Shown piece by piece: positions 1-9,508 of a stretch of DNA of 64,000 bases. Each line of letters opens with the position of its first letter. Positions within the stretch are counted from its first letter, which is position 1. Position numbers and translations under genes: made by a program. Below the pieces are notes generated by a model. The model saw nothing but the letters and a program-made list of their open reading frames with translations, did no database searches and had not been told where the DNA came from. This DNA is from Caballeronia sp. INDeC2 (lineage in GTDB: Bacteria; Pseudomonadota; Gammaproteobacteria; Burkholderiales; Burkholderiaceae): NCBI RefSeq assembly GCF_023631325.1, contig NZ_JALQDG010000026.1:123666-187665 (forward strand). Direction: 5' to 3'.

Positions 1-15
1 ACTTCGAAGCAACTA

Positions 16-717
16 GGGTCTGTTTACATTTGAAGAAATGTGTTTACATCTCATCTTTTATGTAAGCGATCAAGATGAGTCGAATGTTGCCGACCGATGA
101 GATATGGGAACTTCTGGAGTGCATTGTTCCGGGCAAGCCTGGTGATGTGGGCCGGCATGGCGCAGACAATCGGTTGTTCGTCGAGGCCGTGCTGTGGATC
201 GCGCGCACGGGCAGTCCGTGGCGTGATTTGCCCAAGGAGTTCGCTCGATGGCATACGGCATACATCCGCTTCCCGGTGGCGGCGCAAAGGCGTCTGGGAC
301 CTCGTGGCTCTTGTGCTGGCACAAGCGGGCGAACTCGAACATGTGCTGATCGACTGGACCGTCATCCGAGCACACCAGCATTCGGCCGGAGCGCGGAAAA
401 AAACGGACCCCAAGCGCTCGGGCGATCGCGCGGAGGACTGAGCACCAAGATTCATCTGGCTGTGGATTCGCGTGGTCGCGCGCTGCGATTGATTCTTACC
501 GAAGGACAGGTGGCCGATATTGCGTGCGCGCAAGATCTGGTCGACGGACTGCGCTGCAAGGCGGTCATCGCCGACAAGGGCTATGACTCGGACGCCTTTG
601 TCAAAGGCATTCGCGCAAGTCGAGCCAAGGCCGTCATTCCGCCACGCTCGAACCGCAAGATTCAACGTCGTTATGACCGTACGTTGTACCGTCAGCGCAA
701 TCTGGTCGAACGCTTTC
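16..717 (+). mobile_element. IS5-family (IS427-like) element, truncated and frameshifted
   Basis: A transposase of the IS5 family can be read only by changing frame twice. The first frame starts at 75 and gives the N-terminal part (about 65 residues). Near 272 it passes to another frame carrying VLIDWTVIRAHQHSAG with the first catalytic Asp, and near 400 it returns to the first frame for GRSRGGLSTKIHLAVD and VIADKGYDSD with the second Asp. The copy stops at RNLVERF near 717, so the C-terminal tail and right terminal repeat are gone. The left end is probably the gggtctgtttacatt at 16-30. IS427-group elements use one programmed frameshift, but two shifts plus a missing end make this a dead copy. 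It abuts a decayed gene on the other strand. Confidence 0.8.
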
Positions 718-739
718 ACGCGCACTCGTTTGATCCGTC

Positions 740-1269
740 GACTCCGCCCTGAACTCCATCTACCGGTGTGCTCGCGCAGCAGCGATATCGCATCGTGATA
801 TCTATCTACGTAGATATCGGGAGTGTTCTGCTTGATCCGTTGGACCACGGCGTGGTGCTCGTCCTGGTCCGTCACAAACTCGGCAACTCCATAGCGCAAC
901 GCGATATCGTTCAACGGAGGGATTCCCCAAGAATCTTCGCCCGTCCCGTCGGGATGCAACGCGACGCTGTGAAAATATCCGCGTTCGCCCATTCGCGTTC
1001 CTTCCCACCCAGGCAATACCCGAACCGCTAGAAGTGCAGTGGGCTGCGAACCACCACGTTCGCGTAGCGCTTCCGCAAATACCGCGCATGATCCGTAGCT
1101 GAAGCGCGCCGCCTGATGCGCCGGCAAATAGAGACGACCTCTCGCCGGAATGCCCGCGAGATAATTTGCAGCAGCTCAAACCAAAGCGCTGGTCGAGAAG
1201 GCGGCCGCGTTGATAGATCGCAGAGGCAAAGCCGCGTTTGTCCAAATTAAATGGTTGCTTTCAAGCCAT
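740..1269 (-). pseudogene. Decayed hypothetical gene beside the IS5 remnant
   Basis: On the minus strand a protein-like reading runs from about 1269 to 740. Its clearest part contains FSYGSCAVFAEALRER, then MGERGYFHSVALHPDGTG and a tail ending ISLLREHTGR. The Gly-Ser-Cys followed later by a His-containing strand resembles small cysteine/histidine hydrolase-like proteins, but no family is recognised. The reading needs a frame change near 1174, where NLDKRGFASAIYQRG joins NYLAGIPARGRLYLPA. The only ATG upstream (1269-1267) is followed two codons later by TGA. The 3' end is cut at the truncated IS5. It is therefore probably a pseudogene; a TTG-started shorter product is possible. Confidence 0.45.
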
Positions 1270-1706
1270 GAACGCGCAATAACGTTAGCAGACGACTTTA
1301 TCACCTTGAAGTGCGGGGCGCTCGCCGATGGCGAAGAAAGCCGACGCGTTAGCGCTTAGCGCTTTCAGGCCGTCGCGCCGTGAAGCGGCGAGGATTGATC
1401 CATACGGCTTACTGAGCCAGCAATCGGCCAGCACAGCATCGCGCTTTAATGCGGATATTCGAACATTGACCTCTAGACGTTGAGAAAAGCAGCAATCGTG
1501 CCCTGCCGGCACGACGCGCCGATAAACTGTTCTCCGTCTGAAAATGCACGGTAAAAATCTCTGAAGAAGTAAGGTTACAAAAAAACGTCAGCTTGTCTTA
1601 CTAATCTTCCCCCGGGTATCCTAGACTGTAATCGCTTTGGTTCAGAGGGCTGCATCTCCCGCTTGCCCCTGAGCTCTCGTGCCATCTGATCACGAGGGAA
1701 GTCGAC
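1270..1706. other. Intergenic, no supported gene
   Basis: No reading frame here has a convincing protein pattern. A 75-codon minus-strand frame exists but has no recognisable motif or ribosome-binding site. The last 50 bases presumably hold the promoter of the gene starting at 1707; no operator or terminator stands out. Confidence 0.4.
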
Positions 1707-2300
1707 ATGCAGCCCGGTGCCCTACACGGTCGCATCGTTTTACAGTGTGCGGCTTTATGCTTACTGGCTTGTCCTGCGTTCGCCGCTGAGACTTCGTCCG
1801 GCAGCGAGTTCGACACTGCGCCGCGCGGCGGTTACATGGCAAGTCAATGCAAGGACGCGGCGCGATGCCCGCTGTTCGACGAGGTGTATGCGACGACACC
1901 ACCGTTTCGTCATGCGCTCTCGTTGAGTCTTCGCCATGGCGGGGAGGTCGTCCCCGAATGGGTCAAAGACAAGCTTCCCGGCGGCAGCGCGCGCAGTGAA
2001 ACGCCGCCGTATGCTACGGCATCGGCAATGCTGCCGCTACGGATCGACGACCGCTCTTACCTGCTTGGTCGAATGAGCGATCCGGAAATGCCTTCCCATC
2101 AGATCGTCGCCTTGTATGACACCCAGCGCGGGCTGGCCACCGTCTACCACGTCAGGCAGGATGGGCAACGCCTGCTGCTCGGTGATACGACCGAGATCCT
2201 GCGCAAGGTGATGACCGACTATCTCAACGCAGGCTCCGCGTTCGCCAGGTCTGTGGCGCATCCGGATGTGCCCTTGCCAATTTCGGTCAAGACTCGATGA
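1707..2300 (+). CDS. Ivy-like periplasmic protein (putative lysozyme inhibitor)
   Basis: The 197-residue product begins with a Sec signal peptide of about 27 residues ending CLLACPAFA. The mature part follows the order of the inhibitor-of-vertebrate-lysozyme family: a LRHGGEVVPEWVKDKL segment (Ivy proteins have a similar P-x-W), a strand with IDDRSYLLG, then HQIVALYDTQRGLATVYHV and a C-terminal helix ILRKVMTDYL. Known Ivy proteins carry a CKPHDC loop that enters the lysozyme active site. Here the equivalent stretch is GRMSDPEMPSHQ and lacks both cysteines, so inhibition of C-type lysozyme should not be assumed. The gene is followed by a damaged short frame, an IS630 element and an autotransporter. 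Family assignment is by pattern only. Confidence 0.55.
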   Translation: MQPGALHGRIVLQCAALCLLACPAFAAETSSGSEFDTAPRGGYMASQCKDAARCPLFDEVYATTPPFRHALSLSLRHGGEVVPEWVKDKLPGGSARSETPPYATASAMLPLRIDDRSYLLGRMSDPEMPSHQIVALYDTQRGLATVYHVRQDGQRLLLGDTTEILRKVMTDYLNAGSAFARSVAHPDVPLPISVKTR

Positions 2301-2573
2301 CCGCGCGCAAAACCAGCCGCTATCCGCAGATCCCCGGGTGCCGTACCCGATGCCGTCGTTCGGCCTTATTCTTACACGCACGTGCATCCGCATCGTGCAC
2401 CCGCAGATCTTTATTTCGATGGGAATGCTAACGATATGCCGGTGTCGAAACTGCGGTTGCACAGACAAGCGGCCCGGGACCAGTCGCGGCGCCTGTGGTC
2501 ACGACCGCTACCACGGGCGATCGCACAGTGGGTACGACCGCAAGTATCGACGCGAGCGGACTGATCAGTGCAG
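2297..2573 (+). pseudogene. Possible broken short gene interrupted by IS630
   Basis: An ATG at 2297 overlaps the stop of the Ivy-like gene (ATGA), as in coupled genes, but its frame closes near 2430. Changing frame twice gives protein-like text: VVRPYSYTHVHPHRAPADLY at 2361-2420, then AVAQTSGPGPVAAPVVTTA leading to DASGLIS just before the left end of the IS630 element. On the far side of the element the codons TSGNIMAMS and a stop can be read. This may be a small gene that decayed and then received the insertion. No family is recognised, and it may equally be non-coding sequence. Confidence 0.25.
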
Positions 2574-3673
2574 TGCGTCATTGATTTGGCGCCTGTATAT
2601 GGTTTTGATACGGGTCATGGGCAAAATGAATCTGACCGAGACCGAACGCGAGCAACTGCTGTCGGCGGCGCGTAGCCGAACGGTGCGTGCGGCGGACGTA
2701 CGACGCGCGAAGTTGATCCTGATGTTCGAGGACGGCGAACCGCGCGACAGCATCATATGCACTCTTGGTTGCGACTCGCGTTTCATCGCGCGCTGGTCGG
2801 GGCGCTTTCTTAGCGAGCGGCTTTCCGGCATGTACGCCCGCCATCCCGGGCGCGCGCCCAAGCAGCCGCCAGCTAGACTTGAGGCGCGGGTGCTCAAATC
2901 CACTCTCAAGCACAAACCCGCCGACAGCTCGACACATTGGAGTAGCTACAAGCTCGCGACAGAGCTGGGCGACGTGTCGGTCTCGGCCGTGCAGCGCATC
3001 TGGCGCAAGCACGGCATCAAGCCGCAACAGCTCGAGCGGCACATGGTCTCCAACGATCCGGGCTTTGAGGCAAAAGCAGCCGATGTGATCGGGCTGTATC
3101 CGAACCCGCCGGCACATGCAGCGGTGTTCTCTGTTGACGAGAAGACAGCGATCCAGGCACTCGACCGCAAGGACCGGATGTTGCCGCTGTCGCCAGGGCG
3201 CGCCGAGAGTCACGGCTTCGAGTACAAGCGCAACGGCACGCTCAGCCTGTTTGCGGCGTTCAATACCGCCACTGGCGAAGTGCTTGGCAAGACGGCGCCG
3301 CGCCACACTAGCGAACAGTTCGTGGCCTTTCTGATCGATGTCGTCGCCAGTCAGCCCAAACGCAGGGAAACCCACGTCATCTGTGACAACGTCAATAGCC
3401 ACAAGACCCCGCGGGTCGCCGAATTCCTCAACGCGCATCGCAATGTACGTCTGCACTTCACACCGACCTACTCGTCGTGGCTTAACCAAGTGGAAAATTG
3501 GTTCTCGCGCGTCCAGCGTGAAATGATCACCAGTGGCATCTTCACGTCGGTAAAAGCCCTGGATCGCAAACTCATGCACTACATCCGTGAGCACAACAAA
3601 AATCCGAAGCCCATTAAATGGAAGTATGACGATCCGTCGCGGCGCATTCGGCCGGTGCCAAATCAATGACGCA
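2574..3673 (+). mobile_element. IS630-family insertion sequence with terminal inverted repeats
   Basis: The left end reads tgcgtcattgatttggcgcc (2574-2593 region). The reverse complement of the right end (3654-3673) reads tgcgtcattgatttggcacc, a match at 19 of 20 positions. The repeats enclose a single complete transposase gene. IS630 elements normally insert at TA and duplicate it; no clear TA duplication is visible at these boundaries, so the outer edges may be off by a few bases. Confidence 0.85.
2617..3669 (+). CDS. IS630-family transposase
   Basis: The product of about 350 residues has an N-terminal helix-turn-helix region (residues 1-130). A DDE nuclease domain follows: FSVDEKTAIQALDR holds the first Asp, THVICDNVNSHK the second Asp, and WLNQVENWFSRVQREM the Glu, with the family's usual spacing. 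The frame is unbroken and lies fully between the terminal repeats, so the enzyme is likely functional. Start codons at 2599, 2617 and 2626 are all possible. The ATG at 2617 was chosen because a purine-rich gggt lies just upstream; the frame is open further upstream into flanking DNA, which is not part of the gene. Confidence 0.88.
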   Translation: MGKMNLTETEREQLLSAARSRTVRAADVRRAKLILMFEDGEPRDSIICTLGCDSRFIARWSGRFLSERLSGMYARHPGRAPKQPPARLEARVLKSTLKHKPADSSTHWSSYKLATELGDVSVSAVQRIWRKHGIKPQQLERHMVSNDPGFEAKAADVIGLYPNPPAHAAVFSVDEKTAIQALDRKDRMLPLSPGRAESHGFEYKRNGTLSLFAAFNTATGEVLGKTAPRHTSEQFVAFLIDVVASQPKRRETHVICDNVNSHKTPRVAEFLNAHRNVRLHFTPTYSSWLNQVENWFSRVQREMITSGIFTSVKALDRKLMHYIREHNKNPKPIKWKYDDPSRRIRPVPNQ

Positions 3674-3770
3674 GTCGACTAGCGGCAACATCATGGCGAT
3701 GTCCTGACGCGTGTTCTACCGACGCAGTCTCTCTTCGTCCTGCACAGACAGGGCTGACATGGGAGGGGTG

Positions 3771-6700
3771 ATGAAAGACCTGAGTGCATGGAGGCTGGTG
3801 GTGCCGCCGCCGGAGCGGTCTCTGATACTGCTGCCACGTGCCGGTTGCTTCGGGCTGGTTGCAGCGATGACGGTGTCTGTGCACGCCCAGCAGATCGTCT
3901 GCCCCCCTTCCTGTTCGCCGCCGCCAAACAGTAGTTATGCGGCGACCGCCGTAGCGCCTGTTGCAGTGGCCGTGAGTGGAAGTCCGCTTGCCGGCAGTCA
4001 GATTGGTATCTCGCTGCTGGCGGCGGGAACTACTGGCGTGTTCGAACAGAGCAATGCCACGGTCACGCTGACCGGTGCAACGATCACCGCAAACCTTTCC
4101 GGCGCAGCGGCGAACAACCTTTACGGCATCCGGGCATCGAGCGCCAGTCTTGTTGCTGGCAACGCGAGGATCTCGTTGCGCGGCACCGGTATCCAGGCCC
4201 ACGATCTGGTGGGCGTCGCAGCGGAGTCGAATGCGCAGATCGAATTCACCGATTCGACAGTGCAGACCGACGGGACGACCAGCTTCGCCACTAGCAAGAG
4301 TTACGGCCTGCTAGCGCGTGGCGCGGGAAATCAGATTCTCTTTCATGGAGGGACGGTCACCACGCTCACCTCGCGCGGGTCGCACGCGGTCTATGCAGTC
4401 GGCGGCGGCCACGTGCTGCTGGACCGGGGGACTGTCGTCCACACTACGGGCGCGCAGATCGTCTCTCCCGTGACAGGTAGTCACGGGCTGCTGGCGAGCG
4501 GCGCCGGTAGTCTGATCGAGGGAGACGGCATTGCGGTTAGTGCGAGCGGGAATGCATCGGCGGCCGCGCAGGCCGAGCAGGGCGGATCGCTGTCCCTGAC
4601 CAGTACGTCGCTGGTGTCGACGGGCGCGGATGTCGGAGGCGCGTCGGCGGGATTGCGTGTGTTGTCGGGGGCATCCGCTAGCGTGTCCGGGAGCGGCAGT
4701 TCCATGAGCACTTCAGGCCGCTCGGCCCCGGCCGTGGCGGTCGACGGAGCCGGATCGCACGTTCAGATTGCGGATGCCACGTTAAGCACGACGGGGCTGC
4801 GCGCCTATGGTCTAGCTGCGACGAACGGCGGTCTGGCCGACCTCGCGGGCTCGGACATCAGTATCACTCCGCCCGCACCGACCTCTGCCGCAGTCAATAA
4901 CGCGTTCGGACTTTATGCTGCTGGTGCCAACTCACGTATCAATGCGCACGACGTCGCCATCACGATGGGAGCGGATAACCGCGGACATGGCGTGCAGGCG
5001 CTCGACGGCGGGACCGTCACCTTGGACCAGGACACCACCATTCTCACGCAGGGACAAAGTTCGGTGGGACTGTGGGCCCGCAACGGATCGATCACCGCAG
5101 ATGGAGTTGCGGTAACGACGACGGGCGCCGGTGGATCGATCGGCATGCTGGCCGATCAAGCCAATGGTGTGCTGACGGCATTGGGAGGGAGCGTCGAAAC
5201 GAAGGGCAGCGAAACGGCGGGGCCGGAGCGCGCTCACGGCTTGGCTGCAAGGCTGGGCGGCACGCTGTCCGCGACGGATACCTCTGTCCACACGCGCGGC
5301 ACGAACGCCATGGGCGTGCTTGCCGACGATGGCGGCACGGTGCGGCTCGCCAACAACGCGATTACCACCGACAACACGGGTGCGATTGGGCTTTATTCGA
5401 TCGTCGAGCCGACCGGACCGGCTGCGAACGCGACGATCACCGGTTCTGGCGTCAGCGTCAACACGAGCGGTGATTTCGCACATGGGGCAGCCGCCCGGCA
5501 AAAGTTTTTGCCGGAAATGTCGCGGATTACGATCAGTGGCTCGTCTGTCGTCACGCGCGGAAACTCTGCTGTGGGACTGCTTGCAATCGAGGGGGCCGCT
5601 GTGCGGGCTGACAGCGGTTCAACCATCACGACGTCCGGCGCGGACTCTCAGGGGTTAATGGCGGTCGCGCAACCTAGTGCGGTCACCGTCGACACGACGG
5701 TCGTCAAGACGTCGGGCAGCGCCGCGCACGGCGCGGTCGCCGCGGAAGGAGGATCGGTCACGGTCAATGCGGCGCGTCTCGAAGCGACGGGTCCGCAGGC
5801 CATGGCACTCTACGCGACCAGTTCGGTCTCGGCACCGTCGGCAGCGCAGGTTACCGGCGGCACGTTGCTAAGTCAGAGCGGACCTGTCATTGGAGCGTCC
5901 GGTCTCGCGAACATCTCTCTGACCAGGTCAGTTGTGGGAGCGGCAGGATCGACGCGTGACTGGCTGCGCGTCGGTGCTTCCTCGGACTTTCCGCCGCTGC
6001 TGCCACTCACATTGCCCGAGGTGGACGCGCAGCCGGCCGCCGATTCCCCGCTCGAACCCGCGAGCAGTTTGAGCGCTGTGCTGACGCAAAGGGCGGCACT
6101 CCCGGCTGCGACGTCGTCGACAGCGGCATTGAATATCTCTGGCTCAACGATGACGGGTTCGGCCACGACACTGCCAGGCAGCATCTCCATGGTGACAATG
6201 CAGAGCGGCAGTCTGTGGAATCTCACGGGTAACTCGAATCTGACCCAACTCACCAGTAGCGGCAGTGAGATCGCGTTCTCGGAGCCCGCGGGCAATGCGT
6301 TCAAGACCCTCACCGTTGTCAATTACGCAGGTCAACCGGGCAGCCTGATCGGCCTCAATACCTATCTCGGGGGCGACGGCTCTCCATCGGACAAGGTGGT
6401 GATTGATGGCGGCACGGCGAGCGGACAGAGCGGGCTTCGCATCCGGAACACGCTCGCACCGAACAACATCGGTCCCGGCGCGCTAACAACGGCGAATGGC
6501 ATTCTGGTGGTGGACGCGATCGGCGGAGCGAGCACCGCGCCGACGGCCTTCACGCTGAACGGCCGCGTGACGGCAGGCGCCTATGAATATCGGCTGTTCC
6601 GCGGCAGCGTGGACGCGTCCAATCCGCAAGCATGGTACCTCCGGTCGGCCCAGCCGCCCGAGCCACCTACGCCTGTGCCACCTACGCCACCGAATCCGCC

Positions 6701-7694
6701 CACGCCGACACCTCCTGTTCCGCCCAAGCCACTGTTCAGACCCGAGGTGGCTGCGTACCTGGCCAACAGGAGAATCATCGGAGACTTCCTGGTGCACAGC
6801 CTGCATGACCGCCTGGGCGAGCCCCAATGGACGGACCAGCAGACATTCGATAACGACGACGCCCAGCGCAATTCGCTATGGCTGCGATTCGTCGGCAAGG
6901 ACTTTGCGTCACGCAGCGAGGATGGCAATTTCGACGCAAACAGCCAGGCCTGGCTGCTTCAGGGCGGTGGGGATGTCGCCATCTGGTCAGTCTTCCGGGG
7001 CGACGACCGGCTTCATCTTGGCGGCATGTTCGGCTACGGTTGGGGCGATAGTACCGGCCACGCCACCGGCAACCCTTACTCGGCGGATAGCGACACCCAC
7101 GGTGTGAACGTAGGGGTCTACGCAACGTGGTTCCAGAACGACGAGCGGCGTTTGGGTTGGTACGGGGATTTCTGGGCGCAGTATGGCTGGTACAGCAACT
7201 CCGTTAACGGACAGCTGTTGCCTTCGGTCAGCTACAACACGCAGGCCATGGCCGTGTCGGCGGAGGGCGGGTACGCATGGTATCCCTGGATCCAGCGCAA
7301 CTTCGCCATCGAGCCTCAGGCCCAGGTCATTTATGCCCACGGGACGGGCAGCGACGTAGAGGAGCCGGGGGGCACGCGCGTGGACACGTCGGGCGCGAGC
7401 GGCTGGATTACCCGGCTTGGAGTCCGTTTTCATGGCACCTTCGATCACGCGTCGGGCAAACGGTCTCAGCCTTATCTCACGCTAAACTGGTGGCACGACT
7501 CGGTGAGCAACGGCGTCGCCTTCAACCAGTACGGGGTGTCCAATCTGTATCCAAGCAACAGGTACGAGGTGAAGCTCGGTCTTAACCTGCTCGGTCGCGC
7601 CGGCTGGACAGGTTGGGGAAACGTCGGGTGGCAGGTTGGAAGTCAGTCTTTCCACGCTTTCATAGGGCGGGTCGGGATCAAACGTACTTGGTAG
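3771..7694 (+). CDS. Type V autotransporter with pertactin-like passenger
   Basis: The 1307-residue protein starts at an ATG preceded by gggagggg. It has a long signal region (MKDLSAWRLVV...) with a hydrophobic core and a cleavage-like VHA-QQ at about residue 43. The passenger (about 45-960) is rich in Gly, Ser, Thr, Ala and Asn with many short beta-strand-like repeats of the type VxTxGxxAxGLxA, as expected for a right-handed beta helix. A proline-rich hinge (about 962-987, PPTPVPPTPP-like) leads to a C-terminal 12-strand barrel of about 270 residues, which contains RNSLWLRFVGKDF and ends with tryptophan, the outer-membrane assembly signal. It should be secreted to the cell surface and act in adhesion or aggregation. 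The frame is intact despite the surrounding debris. Confidence 0.9.
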   Translation: MKDLSAWRLVVPPPERSLILLPRAGCFGLVAAMTVSVHAQQIVCPPSCSPPPNSSYAATAVAPVAVAVSGSPLAGSQIGISLLAAGTTGVFEQSNATVTLTGATITANLSGAAANNLYGIRASSASLVAGNARISLRGTGIQAHDLVGVAAESNAQIEFTDSTVQTDGTTSFATSKSYGLLARGAGNQILFHGGTVTTLTSRGSHAVYAVGGGHVLLDRGTVVHTTGAQIVSPVTGSHGLLASGAGSLIEGDGIAVSASGNASAAAQAEQGGSLSLTSTSLVSTGADVGGASAGLRVLSGASASVSGSGSSMSTSGRSAPAVAVDGAGSHVQIADATLSTTGLRAYGLAATNGGLADLAGSDISITPPAPTSAAVNNAFGLYAAGANSRINAHDVAITMGADNRGHGVQALDGGTVTLDQDTTILTQGQSSVGLWARNGSITADGVAVTTTGAGGSIGMLADQANGVLTALGGSVETKGSETAGPERAHGLAARLGGTLSATDTSVHTRGTNAMGVLADDGGTVRLANNAITTDNTGAIGLYSIVEPTGPAANATITGSGVSVNTSGDFAHGAAARQKFLPEMSRITISGSSVVTRGNSAVGLLAIEGAAVRADSGSTITTSGADSQGLMAVAQPSAVTVDTTVVKTSGSAAHGAVAAEGGSVTVNAARLEATGPQAMALYATSSVSAPSAAQVTGGTLLSQSGPVIGASGLANISLTRSVVGAAGSTRDWLRVGASSDFPPLLPLTLPEVDAQPAADSPLEPASSLSAVLTQRAALPAATSSTAALNISGSTMTGSATTLPGSISMVTMQSGSLWNLTGNSNLTQLTSSGSEIAFSEPAGNAFKTLTVVNYAGQPGSLIGLNTYLGGDGSPSDKVVIDGGTASGQSGLRIRNTLAPNNIGPGALTTANGILVVDAIGGASTAPTAFTLNGRVTAGAYEYRLFRGSVDASNPQAWYLRSAQPPEPPTPVPPTPPNPPTPTPPVPPKPLFRPEVAAYLANRRIIGDFLVHSLHDRLGEPQWTDQQTFDNDDAQRNSLWLRFVGKDFASRSEDGNFDANSQAWLLQGGGDVAIWSVFRGDDRLHLGGMFGYGWGDSTGHATGNPYSADSDTHGVNVGVYATWFQNDERRLGWYGDFWAQYGWYSNSVNGQLLPSVSYNTQAMAVSAEGGYAWYPWIQRNFAIEPQAQVIYAHGTGSDVEEPGGTRVDTSGASGWITRLGVRFHGTFDHASGKRSQPYLTLNWWHDSVSNGVAFNQYGVSNLYPSNRYEVKLGLNLLGRAGWTGWGNVGWQVGSQSFHAFIGRVGIKRTW

Positions 7695-8047
7695 CGAGGG
7701 GCGCGCAGTTTGGCCGGCGAAACGGGGATCGGCAATTGGGCTGGAGTCAAGCGTTCCCACCGTTACGGCAGAGTGGAGTTGAGAGGTCCGCGTCGACGCT
7801 CAATTTTGTTCACGGTCAGAGCGTCAGGCCGTCGTGACACGACGAGTGACGGTTGTCCGGGGATTACCGGACGTGCTGTACGAGCAATGGTAACCGGCTG
7901 CTTCGGGTCGAGGCTGTGCGAAAACAAGTGAGGTATCTCGGCGAGGCAGACGGACGGACCTGGTCAATCGACGAGCGGTCGGATAGGTGTGGTCGCCAAA
8001 GAAAAAATTCCGCCTCGCTTTCGATCAAGGCGACTCGCCGCTTGCTT
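7695..8047. other. Intergenic between autotransporter and transposase debris
   Basis: No supported gene. A short hairpin (gtccgg / ccggac arms around ggatta, 7855-7872) lies about 160 bases after the autotransporter stop and lacks a T-run, so it is at best a weak terminator. Sequence near 8000-8047 is probably the outer end of the following IS1182-like remnant. Confidence 0.35.
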
Positions 8048-8374
8048 TCATATCTTCATCGCTTCGATCAACGACGGCGCGCCTAGAATACTGATTGCTC
8101 GCTTCAGGTTGTACGCTAAGACGTGAAGGCTCATCTCGGTTCGCACGCGCGGGAGGGTCCTCATCAAGAAGTGCGCGGATCCCGTCCAGAATTTGAGCGT
8201 ACCGAATGGGTGTTCGACCGTCTGTCGTCGCAGTCTTGCAGTATTTGGATTCTTATCAAGGCGACGCTGCATGTCCTCAAGTACCTTCTCATGTTCCCAT
8301 CTCGCTATCCTTCGATACGCGCTCTGAGGAGCAATCGTCAAGAGTGGTGTACGCGGCTCGGACGGCGTGATCAA
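8048..8374 (-). pseudogene. IS1182-type transposase, C-terminal remnant
   Basis: The 108-codon reading contains RIARWEHEKVLEDMQRRLDK, then RRQTVEHPFGTLKFW, FLMRTLPRVRTEMSLHVLAY and NLKRAISILG. This is the characteristic C-terminal end of IS1182-family DDE transposases; the Glu of VEHPFG belongs to the catalytic triad. Everything N-terminal of this is missing, and a different transposase tail abuts it at 8371. Confidence 0.75.
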
Positions 8375-8480
8375 GCGGCCAGCGATTGAGGAGCCGGTGT
8401 GCTTTCAATCACCGGGGTTCCGTTCTTGAAGGGGATACCCTTCAGAAGCGCCTCGATATTCTCTGCGCCGCGGATTTTCC
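8371..8480 (-). pseudogene. Probable transposase C-terminal tail (unassigned family)
   Basis: On the minus strand a short frame reads PPSEKSWRKIRGAENIEALL, then KGIPFKNGTPVIES, ending QSLAA and a stop at 8373-8371. The W-R-K-I-R-G...L...G..F.NG pattern is like C-terminal tails of some Mutator/IS256-type transposases, but this is recalled similarity only. There is no start codon or N-terminal part. It lies in a chain of mobile-element fragments, which favours a transposase origin. Confidence 0.3.
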
Positions 8481-8529
8481 TCCATGACTTTTCGGAGGGC
8501 GGTTTCAAGGTTGAAGCGCAACGGCGGAT

Positions 8530-9392
8530 TTAATGTTTAGAGCCATGAGTTTGAGCTGCGGAAGCGAGTGTGGCGGCAAAGACCTCGAGTGGCGAATGGA
8601 AGGCGTGAGTGGCGCGAGGCCTGCTGTTCAGACTGTCGGCAAGGGCGTCAAGTTCGTCCTGACTGTAGACCGAAAGGTCGGTGCCTTTGGGCAGATACTG
8701 GCGCAGCAGTCCGTTGGTGTTTTCACAAGTGCCGCGTTGCCATGGGCTGTGCGGGTCGCAGAAGTACACCTTCACACCGGTAGCGGCGGTGAGCTCTGCA
8801 TGTCGCGACATTTCCTTGCCTTGGTCGTAGGTGAAGCTCTGCCGTAATGGCTCGGCAATCGAATTGAGTTTGGTAGAGAAGCCTGCCAGCGCGGAAGCAG
8901 CCGTGGCATCTTCCATCTTCGCCAGCAGCACCAGGCGGCTGGTCCGTTCGACCAGCACTCCGACGAAGAGGCATTGTTGGCGCCCTTGATGAAGTCGCCC
9001 TCCCAATGTCCGGGCAGCAGTCGGTCTTCGATTTCGGGCGGCCGCACATGAATACTGACCATGTCGGGAATCTGTCCGCGTCGGTCTGTACCCCGTGTGC
9101 GCGGCATGCGCGTGCTGTGGCCGTGGCGCAGGCAGGCGATGAGCTGACGGCGCAGTTCGCCGCGCGGCTGGGCGTAGATGGCGTTGTAGATGGTTTCGTG
9201 CGAAACCTGCTGGGTCGGGTCAGTCGGATACATACGCCTGAGTGTGCCCGATATCTGCTGGGGCGACCATTTCCTCTCGAGCAGGGTGAGAACGATGCGC
9301 CGGCACACCCTATGCGGGCAGAGCTTTGTGGGACGGCGACCCGCACTCCGACGCGCGGCGCGAACCACGCAGCGCAACTTCGTGATTCTCAC
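8530..9392 (-). pseudogene. IS30-family transposase, N-truncated and frameshifted
   Basis: Reading leftward from 9392, the frame gives RKWSPQQISGTLRRMYP, SHETIYNAIYAQPRGELRRQ and LLPGHWEGDFIKGANN with the first catalytic Asp of an IS30 transposase. Near 8972 it must change frame to continue as FVGVLVERTSRLVLLAKMED, the second part with VYFCDPHSPWQRGTCENTNG (second Asp and Glu) and a normal C terminus at 8530. The N-terminal helix-turn-helix of about 60-80 residues is absent; upstream DNA belongs to the marC-like gene region. Both defects make it non-functional. Confidence 0.8.
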
Positions 9393-9508
9393 TTGCTCGA
9401 TTCCGGAGTTTTATGCGGTAAAACACCTGAAGCAACCCTGGTTTCGGAGTGCGCTAGCTCCGCGTGTCCGGCTACCTCCGGCACCCACTTTCCCCGCAGG
9501 AACACTCC

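Noticed and set aside
1285..1512. 75-codon minus-strand frame
   Set aside because: No ribosome-binding site, no domain-like pattern and no conserved-looking motif.
2266..2616. Upstream extension of the IS630 transposase frame
   Set aside because: It crosses the left terminal repeat into flanking DNA, and the extra residues (Cys/Arg-rich) do not look like transposase.
7855..7872. Hairpin after the autotransporter as a terminator
   Set aside because: Only 6-bp arms, no T-run, and 160 bases away from the stop codon.
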